DNA of 64,000 bases. Origin: an uncultured Clostridia bacterium (GTDB taxonomy: Bacteria > Bacillota > Clostridia > Christensenellales > Aristaeellaceae). Each line of letters opens with the position of its first letter. The stretch's first letter is position 1. Shown here in pieces: positions 58,055 through 64,000 of the stretch. The stretch spans positions 1 through 64,000 of the forward strand of contig CAKUKM010000001.1 of NCBI GenBank assembly GCA_934663595.1, in the 5' to 3' direction. The position numbers and the translations under genes are program-made. The notes under the pieces were generated by a model, which searched no databases, was not told where the DNA came from, and saw nothing but the letters and a program-made list of their open reading frames with translations.

Positions 58055-59941
58055 ATGACCGAGAAAAAGAAAACCGCGTCTTCGCGAAAAATAGAACAGG
58101 ACCTCTTTATGGAGGAAAAAAAGCCCGTCGCGGCGAAAAAGCTGGGCACGGGCAAAACGTCTGCCGCAAAGAAGGCGGGGACGACCGCATCCAAGACATC
58201 GACCGGCGCGAAAAAGACCGGGACGACAGCCTCTAAAACCTCGACCACGGCAAAGAAGACCGGAACGACCGCCTCTAAAACCTCGACCACGGCAAAGAAG
58301 ACCGGAACAACTGCCACCAAAACCTCGACCGGAGCAAAGAAGACCTCGAGCACGGCGACATCCAAAAGGACGGCGCGGCCTTCCGCGGGCGCGCAAAGGA
58401 CGGGCGTGCAGGCCAATCCGGTTGCGGAGGCGGCGGTGAAGAGAGCGTCCCGCCCGCCGGTGAGACGGCCGGCGGCGCGCCCCGTTCTGGCCGTGAGCAA
58501 TGCGCGCGAGGACGATTACGATCGCTTTCTGCGCGAGCAGGAGCGGCCGCATCGCGCGAAGAAAAGGCCGCGCAGGAAGGGGCATTTCGCAATTACGCTT
58601 TTGCTGCTGCTGCTGATCGGCGGCGTGTGCGTGCTGGGCTATCGCCAGAACGCGCGCTATGCCGCGTTTGCGGAGATGAAGACCGCGGTCAACCGGCAGA
58701 CGTTTTATCAGGGAACGACGGTGGACGGCGTGGACGTTTCCGCAATGACGCTCGAGCAGGCGCTGGATTATTGGGAGACGAATATCGAGGCGCCGAATCG
58801 CAGCCGCACGGTGACGCTTTCCAACGGAACGAGCTATACCGCGCAGGAGCTCGGCTATCAGAGCGACGCGCAGACGGTGCTTACCAACGCGTATTCCGCC
58901 GGGCGCTCCGGTTCGCTCGAGGAACGGTATCAGGCGCTGAACGAGCGCGCGGGCCAGCCGGCGAATTATCAGATTACGCGCACGATGTATGATTCACAGA
59001 TCATCGCCGCGTATGTCAATCAGCTCGCCGCTGAAATCGATGCGCCCGCGACGGACGCGAAGATCGAATCGTTCGACACGAGCAGCTATCAGTTTACCTT
59101 CACCGAGGGAACGGCGGGCAAAAAGCTCGATACCGATTCGCTGAAGGCGGATATTGCGCGCGCGCTGGACGCGGGCGGCGGCAGCGTCGAGCTGCACGTG
59201 AGCGCGATTCAGCCGTCGGTGCAGACGAGCGATATTTCCTCGCAGTACGGCCTGATCGCCTATGCGGTCACGAACGCGTCGTCCTCGAGTTCAAACCGCC
59301 TGTCGAATATCCGGCTGGCGCTGCAGCTGATCAATGGAACGCGCATCGCGCCCGGCGAATCGTTCTCGTTTAACGATACCGTCGGCAAGCGCACCACGGA
59401 GCGCGGCTTTAAGGTCGCCACGGCGTATTCCAGCGGCGAGGTCACCGAGGACGTCGGCGGCGGCATCTGCCAGGTGTCGACGACGCTGTTCAACGCCGTC
59501 GTGAAGGCGGATATGCAGATCGACGAGCGACACAACCATTCGCTCACGGTGGCGTATGTCGACAAGGGCAAGGACGCGGCGGTCAACTGGAAAAGCCAGG
59601 ATCTGCGATTTACGAATACGTCGGACGACGATATCTATCTCGTGTGCGTGCTGACGGACGATAAGCGCGTGCGCATCGGCGTGTTCGGAAAGCTCCTGCC
59701 GAACGGCGAGACGATTGAAATCGACGCGGAAACGACCGGAACGATCGATTATGAAACGGTGTATCAGCCGAGTCTGTCGCTCGCGCCGGGCACGCAGAGC
59801 GTCGTCAAAAACGGCAAGAACGGCTACACGGCGATGGCTTACAAGGTGCGCAAGGACGCAAACGGCAATACGATCAGCCGCGAGCTGCTTTGCAAGAGCA
59901 GCTACAAGGCGACCAATCAGGTGATCGAATACGGCCCGTGA
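58055..59941 (+). CDS. VanW-family protein with a long repetitive cytoplasmic head
   Basis: A 628-residue type II membrane protein. The first 165 residues are cytoplasmic and rich in Lys, Thr, Ser and Ala, with tandem KTGTTASKTSTTAK repeats. One membrane helix lies at about residues 177-197. Outside are a peptidoglycan-binding-4-like region (VDGVDVSAMTLEQALDYW) and the VanW domain (about 400-520) with INGTRIAPGESFSFNDTVG and GGGICQVSTTLFNAVVKA. A G5-like end completes it. VanW proteins are common in Firmicutes cell-wall biology and are not by themselves evidence of vancomycin resistance. GGAGAGG precedes the ATG. Confidence 0.88.
   Translation: MTEKKKTASSRKIEQDLFMEEKKPVAAKKLGTGKTSAAKKAGTTASKTSTGAKKTGTTASKTSTTAKKTGTTASKTSTTAKKTGTTATKTSTGAKKTSSTATSKRTARPSAGAQRTGVQANPVAEAAVKRASRPPVRRPAARPVLAVSNAREDDYDRFLREQERPHRAKKRPRRKGHFAITLLLLLLIGGVCVLGYRQNARYAAFAEMKTAVNRQTFYQGTTVDGVDVSAMTLEQALDYWETNIEAPNRSRTVTLSNGTSYTAQELGYQSDAQTVLTNAYSAGRSGSLEERYQALNERAGQPANYQITRTMYDSQIIAAYVNQLAAEIDAPATDAKIESFDTSSYQFTFTEGTAGKKLDTDSLKADIARALDAGGGSVELHVSAIQPSVQTSDISSQYGLIAYAVTNASSSSSNRLSNIRLALQLINGTRIAPGESFSFNDTVGKRTTERGFKVATAYSSGEVTEDVGGGICQVSTTLFNAVVKADMQIDERHNHSLTVAYVDKGKDAAVNWKSQDLRFTNTSDDDIYLVCVLTDDKRVRIGVFGKLLPNGETIEIDAETTGTIDYETVYQPSLSLAPGTQSVVKNGKNGYTAMAYKVRKDANGNTISRELLCKSSYKATNQVIEYGP
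58160..58350 (+). repeat. 42-bp tandem repeat in the VanW gene
   Basis: About four copies of a 42-bp unit encoding KTSTTAKKTGTTAS variants; the two central copies are almost identical at DNA level. Confidence 0.85.
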
Positions 59942-59970
59942 TTGCAATTGCGCGCGGCGTGTGCTATACT
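59942..59970 (+). promoter_or_regulatory. Promoter of the small membrane protein and UDG genes
   Basis: TTGCAA (59942-59947), 17 bp, TATACT (59965-59970). Confidence 0.75.
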
Positions 59971-59997
59971 GAAGAAAAAGCGGGGAGGGATACGGCG

Positions 59998-60219
59998 ATG
60001 GCGAGAATTTTTACGCGCCAGGAGGTGCGCAAGCGCAAAATGAAATATCAGGTTTTTGCGGGAATGGCGGATTTCATCGGAATTCTGCTGGGATTGATCG
60101 TGATCGCCGCCTGCATTTTCCTGCTGATTACGCTGATTCGCTGGGCGGTTTCCGGCGTGGAGGTCTCGTTTGCCACGCTGTGGGACATGTTCATGAGCGC
60201 AATCATCATTCCGGAATAA
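59998..60219 (+). CDS. Small single-pass membrane protein
   Basis: A 73-residue protein with a basic N-terminus (MARIFTRQEVRKRKMKYQ), one strongly hydrophobic helix at about 26-48 and a short hydrophobic tail. I do not recognise the family. GGGGAGGG lies about 9 nt before the ATG, so the start is well supported. It is 13 nt upstream of the first uracil-DNA glycosylase gene and shares its promoter. Confidence 0.7.
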   Translation: MARIFTRQEVRKRKMKYQVFAGMADFIGILLGLIVIAACIFLLITLIRWAVSGVEVSFATLWDMFMSAIIIPE

Positions 60220-60232
60220 GGAGGAAAAGAGC

Positions 60233-60829
60233 ATGCGCGTTTCCTGGGCGGAATTTTCCGATGCGATGCAGGACTGCCGCCGCTGCCGGCTTTGCGAGGG
60301 CAGGAATCACATCGTGCCCGGCGAGGGCAATCCCAATGCCGATCTGATGTTCATCGGCGAGGGCCCCGGGCAGGAGGAGGATCGGCTGGGCCGGCCGTTC
60401 GTCGGCCGCTCCGGCGAGCTGCTTACGCGCATGATCCACGCAATCGGCGTCGAGCGCGCGGATACCTATATCTGCAATATCGTGAAATGCCGCCCGCCGC
60501 AGAATCGCACGCCCGAGGCGGACGAGGCCGCGGCCTGCAAGGAGTTTCTCCGCATGCAGTTCGCGCTGGTGCGGCCGAAGGTGATCGTGCTGCTGGGCAA
60601 AACCGCATGCCGGTATACGATCGGCGAGGACATTTACATTACCCGCGACCACGGCCGCTGGTTTGAGCGCAAGGGCGTGTGGTTTCTGCCGACGTTTCAT
60701 CCCTCGGCGCTGCTGCGCGATCCGGAAAAAAAGCGCGACGCATGGGATGATTTCCAGAAGCTGCGGGCAAAACTAAATGAAATCAGGGATTCCGGAGGGA
60801 ACGCGGAGAATGGAGAAGCTGCGCGCTGA
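60233..60829 (+). CDS. Uracil-DNA glycosylase, family 4 (Fe-S type)
   Basis: Removes uracil from DNA in base-excision repair. The 198 residues carry motif A GEGPGQEEDRLGRPFVG, the NIVKCRPPQNRTP region and motif B FHPSALLRDP. The [4Fe-4S] cysteines are Cys15 and Cys18 (DCRRCRLC) plus Cys86 and Cys102, spaced as in thermostable family-4 enzymes. AGGAGG precedes the ATG at 60233. The second glycosylase gene starts inside its end. Confidence 0.93.
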   Translation: MRVSWAEFSDAMQDCRRCRLCEGRNHIVPGEGNPNADLMFIGEGPGQEEDRLGRPFVGRSGELLTRMIHAIGVERADTYICNIVKCRPPQNRTPEADEAAACKEFLRMQFALVRPKVIVLLGKTACRYTIGEDIYITRDHGRWFERKGVWFLPTFHPSALLRDPEKKRDAWDDFQKLRAKLNEIRDSGGNAENGEAAR

Positions 60830-61373
60830 AATGCAACGGCTGATGAATCAGCTCTACGAAGGCGAAAACAAGGTGCTGGTCTTTGGCGAAGGCGCGATCG
60901 GCGCGCGCGTAATGCTCGTGGGCGAAGCGCCGGGCGCGCAGGAAGCGCTGCTGGGCCGGCCGTTCGTGGGCAAGGCGGGCAAGAATCTGAACGAGTTTCT
61001 CGAACTGGCCGGATTGGATCGCGGCGAGCTGTATGTGACCAATACGGTGAAATTCCGCCCCACACGCGTGTCCGAGGCCGGGAGAAACGTCAATCGCCCG
61101 CCCACGCAGGAGGAGGTCGCGCTGTTTTTGCCGTTTCTCCGCCGCGAAATCGATCTGGTTGCGCCGGAATACGTGGTGACGCTCGGAAACGTGCCGCTGC
61201 GCGCGCTCACGGATCGCAAAACCGTGATTGGCGACGTGCACGGCCGGCTTCTGGAGCGCGGGAACATGCGGATTTACCCGATGTATCATCCCGCGTCGGT
61301 GATTTACAATCCGTCGCTCAAGGAGACTTACCGCGCGGATGTGCTGCATCTGGCGGAGCTTTTGAGGGCGTAA
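60810..61373 (+). CDS. Uracil-DNA-glycosylase-fold protein lacking Fe-S cysteines
   Basis: A 187-residue paralogue of the preceding gene. Motif A is intact (GEAPGAQEALLGRPFVGKAG) and the motif B region reads MYHPASVIYNPSL. The Fe-S cysteines are all absent: there is no CxxC near the N-terminus and the fourth-motif reads NTVKFRPTR. An extra NRPPTQEEVALF segment follows. It may be a cluster-free family member or have another substrate. The ATG at 60810 overlaps the first gene by 20 nt, with GGAGG upstream. It ends at the terminator at 61379. Confidence 0.85.
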   Translation: MEKLRAEMQRLMNQLYEGENKVLVFGEGAIGARVMLVGEAPGAQEALLGRPFVGKAGKNLNEFLELAGLDRGELYVTNTVKFRPTRVSEAGRNVNRPPTQEEVALFLPFLRREIDLVAPEYVVTLGNVPLRALTDRKTVIGDVHGRLLERGNMRIYPMYHPASVIYNPSLKETYRADVLHLAELLRA

Positions 61374-61378
61374 AGGAC

Positions 61379-61408
61379 AAAAGCGTCGGAAAATTCCGGC
61401 GTTTTTTT
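61379..61408 (+). terminator. Intrinsic terminator of the glycosylase operon
   Basis: An about 11-bp stem with G-U pairs (starting AAGCGTCGG and closing CCGGCG) followed by seven T residues. Confidence 0.8.
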
Positions 61409-61480
61409 ATCGGGCGATTCAGAAAACGCAAAATATCGAATAAAATGGCTTGGAAAGTGTCATTTTACGCCTGGAGGGGC

Positions 61481-61508
61481 TTGCACAATAGCATGAAATG
61501 TGTATAAT
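61481..61508 (+). promoter_or_regulatory. Promoter of the zinc-ribbon gene
   Basis: TTGCAC (61481-61486), 16 bp, TATAAT (61503-61508). Confidence 0.7.
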
Positions 61509-61583
61509 AACAGGGTAGCGGTGAAAGCAGGCGCTTTTTTGCCGCGCGAATATTCTTCAGGCGCTTATTTGGGAGGAATCTGA

Positions 61584-61991
61584 ATGAAACTGGTCTTGTG
61601 CCCGCGCTGCGAGCTGAATTACATGAATGAGAACGAGAAGATGTGTTCCGTTTGCCGCCGCGAGGTGAAGGGCGAAAGCGAACAGTTCGAGATGATTGAA
61701 ATGTGCTCCGAGTGCGGCGAAAATCCGGTCGTTCCCGGAAAGGAGCTTTGCGCATCCTGCTTGAAGGAGCTGGCGCGCCGCTCCGCAATGAACACCGACG
61801 ATACCGTCGAGCCCAGCGGGGCGAATATCGAAATCGATTCCGTGTCCTCGATGGACGAAATCGAGATCGACGAGCTGCCGGACGACATCAGCGACGAGGA
61901 CTTCGACGACGACGATTTCGGCAAGAGCGAGATCGACGACGGCGACGATGACGACGACGATGATGATGACGACGACGATGAGGATGAATAA
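61584..61991 (+). CDS. Double zinc-ribbon protein with poly-Asp tail
   Basis: A 135-residue protein. Two CxxC pairs at residues 6-24 (CPRC, CSVC) and two more at about 41-60 (CSEC, CASC) should form two zinc sites. The rest is acidic, and the last 45 residues are nearly all Asp and Glu, ending in a run of Asp. I know no function for it; the architecture suggests a scaffold or binding to basic proteins or nucleic-acid-binding partners. GGGAGGAA precedes the ATG. The next gene starts 2 nt after its stop. Confidence 0.75.
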   Translation: MKLVLCPRCELNYMNENEKMCSVCRREVKGESEQFEMIEMCSECGENPVVPGKELCASCLKELARRSAMNTDDTVEPSGANIEIDSVSSMDEIEIDELPDDISDEDFDDDDFGKSEIDDGDDDDDDDDDDDDEDE

Positions 61992-61993
61992 CA

Positions 61994-62683
61994 TTGGCAG
62001 TCTTCGCCATATCTGACCTGCATTTGCCTGCGCGCCAGAAGCCGATGGACGTATTTGGCGCGCACTGGGCGAATCACTTTGACAAAATATCGGAGGACTG
62101 GCGCGCCCGGGTGAGAAACGAGGATATCGTGCTCTTACCGGGCGATTTGACGTGGGCAATGCATCTGGAAGAGGCGATGGAGGACGTGCGTCGCGTGGGC
62201 GAGCTGCCTGGAAAAAAGCTGATTCTGCGCGGCAATCACGATTACTGGTGGAGCGCGATCGGCCGCGTGCGCCGCGCATTGCCGGAGAACATGTTCGCCA
62301 TTCAGAACGACGCGATGCTGCTGGACGGCGTCCTCTTTGCCGGAACGCGCGGCTGGACGATCCCGGGAGCCGATGCGGATCCGGACGACGTGCGCATTTA
62401 CAATCGCGAGCGGCTGCGGCTGGAAATGTCGATGAAGGCCGCGCGCCGGATCGATGCGAACGCGCCGATCGTGGCGATGCTGCATTATCCGCCGCTGATG
62501 GAATCGGCGAAGGGCTTTTCCGATATACTGGAGAACTACGGCGTGGCGGATTGCGTGTACGGCCATCTTCACGGCGCAAGCATCGCCGGGGCCGTTCGCG
62601 GGCTCCGCGGCGGCGTGCGCTATCATCAGGTCTCGTGCGACGGGCTGGATTTTAAACTGTATCTTTTAAAGAATTATGGATAA
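61994..62683 (+). CDS. Calcineurin-like metallophosphoesterase
   Basis: A 229-residue phosphoesterase with all the metal-binding motifs: AISDLHLP at the N-terminus, LLPGDLTWAM, LRGNHDYWW, the His in MLHYPPLM and the final YGHLHGAS. The substrate (phosphoprotein, nucleotide or lipid) cannot be told. The start is TTG at 61994 with GAGGATG upstream; the next in-frame ATG would cut the DLH motif. It is probably translated from the transcript of the zinc-ribbon gene and followed 15 nt later by the lipid kinase. Confidence 0.9.
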   Translation: MAVFAISDLHLPARQKPMDVFGAHWANHFDKISEDWRARVRNEDIVLLPGDLTWAMHLEEAMEDVRRVGELPGKKLILRGNHDYWWSAIGRVRRALPENMFAIQNDAMLLDGVLFAGTRGWTIPGADADPDDVRIYNRERLRLEMSMKAARRIDANAPIVAMLHYPPLMESAKGFSDILENYGVADCVYGHLHGASIAGAVRGLRGGVRYHQVSCDGLDFKLYLLKNYG

Positions 62684-62698
62684 ATACCGGAGGAGATT

Positions 62699-63607
62699 AT
62701 GAACGGACGTATTTTGCTGGTGCTGAACCCGTGCGCCGGGCAGCGGCGCGCCAACCGTGTGCTTGCGGAAATCATCCGAACAATTCTGGACGGCGGCTAT
62801 CGCTGCGAAACCTTCGTGACCGCGCGGCGCGGCGATTGCACCGACTATGTCTCCGAGCATGCGAAGGAGTTCGATCGCGTGATTTGCGCCGGCGGCGACG
62901 GCACGCTCAACGAAACGATTGCCGGCATGCTGCGCGCGGGCGCGGAAACGCCGATCGGCTATATTCCCTGCGGAACGACGAACGACTTCGCCGCGTCCCT
63001 CGGCCTTTCGACGGACATTGAGCAGGCGGCGGCGGACGCGGTGGGCGGCGTGCCTTCGGCGTTCGACGTCGGCGCTTTTGGAGATCGGTATTTTACCTAT
63101 ACCGCGTCCTGCGGCGCGTTTACCAAGGCGTCCTACAGCACGCCGCAATCGATGAAGAATCTGATGGGCCATCTGGCGTATATTCTCGAGGGCATTAAGG
63201 ATTTGCCGTCGATTCGGCCCACGCATCTGAAGATCACCACCGAGGCGCGCGAGATCGAGGACGATTTCATATTCTGTTCCATCACGAATTCCACGTCCGT
63301 CGGCGGCATTCTGAAGCTGGACGCGGAGCGCGTTGCACTGAACGACGGATTGTTCGAGGTCATTCTCGTGCGCCGGCCGGTCACGGCGATGCAGCTGAGC
63401 AGCATCATCCACGGCGTAACCACGATGGACTTGCCCAACGAGATGATTCACTTCTTCACCGCGCGCGAGATTCTCGTTCGCAGCGACGTGCCGGTGGAAT
63501 GGACGCTCGACGGCGAGCACGCCGAGGGCGGCAGCGAGGTGCTGATGCGCAATCTGCACAGCGCGATTCGAATCATGCTTCCGAAAAAAGCGGAAGAAGA
63601 TGCGTAA
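62699..63607 (+). CDS. YegS/BmrU-type diacylglycerol or lipid kinase
   Basis: A 302-residue lipid kinase. The opening LLVLNPCAGQRRA, the nucleotide loop VICAGGDGTLNETIAG and PIGYIPCGTTNDFAAS are diagnostic of the DAGK catalytic family. A later FTYTASCGAFTKASY and the C-terminal WTLDGEHAEGG, which carries a catalytic Asp, complete it. It should phosphorylate diacylglycerol or a similar membrane lipid. CGGAGGAG precedes the ATG. It ends directly before queH, and the preceding genes run on one strand from 61584. Confidence 0.9.
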   Translation: MNGRILLVLNPCAGQRRANRVLAEIIRTILDGGYRCETFVTARRGDCTDYVSEHAKEFDRVICAGGDGTLNETIAGMLRAGAETPIGYIPCGTTNDFAASLGLSTDIEQAAADAVGGVPSAFDVGAFGDRYFTYTASCGAFTKASYSTPQSMKNLMGHLAYILEGIKDLPSIRPTHLKITTEAREIEDDFIFCSITNSTSVGGILKLDAERVALNDGLFEVILVRRPVTAMQLSSIIHGVTTMDLPNEMIHFFTAREILVRSDVPVEWTLDGEHAEGGSEVLMRNLHSAIRIMLPKKAEEDA

Positions 63608-64000
63608 ATGAAGATCAATTATCAGCTTGAAATGGAAAAGGAGCTTCGGCGCATTCAGGCGCTCGGCGTTCGGCCGCGCCTTCTGCTGCACAGCTGCTGC
63701 GCCCCATGCTCCAGCGCCGTGCTCGAGCGCCTGACGGAGGCGTTTGAGATCACCGTGTTCTATTACAACCCGAATATCGCGCCCGAGGAGGAGTTCCGCC
63801 GCCGCGCGCAGGAGCAAATGCGCCTGATCGAGGCGATGCCGCATTGCGGAAGCATCGAATTCCTCTGCGGGAATTACGACGTGCAGCGGTTCGAGCATCT
63901 GGCGCACGGGTTGGAGGACGCGCCCGAGGGCGGCGAGCGCTGCACGCGATGCTTTTATCTGCGCCTCGGCGAAACCGCTCGCGTCGCCCGGAAAATGGGC
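63608..64000 (+). CDS. queH: Epoxyqueuosine reductase QueH (cut by window edge)
   Basis: The first 131 residues of QueH, which reduces epoxyqueuosine in tRNA to queuosine. The Cys motif LLHSCCAPCSS at residues 26-36 is present, followed by FYYNPNIAPEEEFRRR and the second Cys pair GGERCTRCFYLRL (Cys112, Cys115). These bind the Fe-S cluster and metal site of this family. The ATG follows the stop of the lipid kinase gene directly. The rest of the gene is outside the window. Confidence 0.92.
   Translation, partial: MKINYQLEMEKELRRIQALGVRPRLLLHSCCAPCSSAVLERLTEAFEITVFYYNPNIAPEEEFRRRAQEQMRLIEAMPHCGSIEFLCGNYDVQRFEHLAHGLEDAPEGGERCTRCFYLRLGETARVARKMG

Noticed and set aside
58055..59941. Vancomycin resistance gene because of the VanW domain
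   Set aside because: VanW domains are widespread in Firmicutes and no vanHAX-type genes are present.

Overview
The window is 64 kb of GC-rich, gene-dense chromosome. It probably comes from an uncultured Clostridia-type Firmicute, perhaps a Christensenellales relative. The basis is mixed. Promoters are sigma-A-like (TTGACA/TATAAT), ribosome binding sites are strong AGGAGG types, and several TTG or GTG starts are supported. A SAM-I riboswitch precedes metK, and the gene order rimP-nusA-ylxR-ylxQ-infB-rbfA-nrnA-truB-ribF is typical of Firmicutes. A BlaI/BlaR1 pair, a VanW protein, a CAP protein and a heterodimeric ABC exporter fit the same picture. No outer-membrane, phage, insertion-sequence, CRISPR, tRNA or rRNA feature was seen. 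The high GC content produces very long antisense open frames, which were ignored.

Layout. 1-2273: an MMPL-type membrane protein (cut by the window edge) preceded by a small gene with an in-frame stop, divergent from a TetR regulator and ogt. 2370-7240: a minus-strand carbohydrate operon (FGGY kinase, phosphohexomutase, MFS transporter, glycerophosphodiesterase). 7372-8541: a secreted SH3/lysozyme-like protein. 8542-12962: pyroglutamyl peptidase, a heparinase-like protein, a DUF436 protein, an RNA methyltransferase and an alpha/beta hydrolase. 13191-22753: an FmdB zinc ribbon and murA, then the long translation/RNA operon led by a possible attenuator. 22785-24762: a small unknown ORF, an RpiB-like isomerase, a membrane protein and a frameshifted acetyltransferase. 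24795-30302: a BlaR1/BlaI pair, riboswitch-controlled metK and an EF-G paralogue. 30518-33203: two secreted proteins. 33204-33556: a candidate structured RNA of about 350 nt. 33612-41026: an M42 peptidase, mtlD, DegV, and a MarR-controlled ABC exporter pair.

41277-51133 is the most unusual locus. It is one plus-strand gene train encoding a Pro/Thr-repeat surface protein, two HlyD-like adaptors, a composite solute-binding protein, two sugar-type ABC permeases and a MacB-periplasmic-core membrane protein, with no ATPase gene. It mixes importer and exporter parts.

51262-64000 returns to housekeeping genes: pfkA, an rRNA m5U methyltransferase, peptidase E, a DUF3795 protein, polysaccharide deacetylase, GNAT, rpsT, rarA, VanW, a small membrane protein, two tandem family-4-type uracil-DNA glycosylases (the second without Fe-S cysteines), a zinc-ribbon protein with a poly-Asp tail, a metallophosphoesterase, a lipid kinase, and a queH cut by the window edge.

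All functions are inferred from reading motifs; no database search was run.
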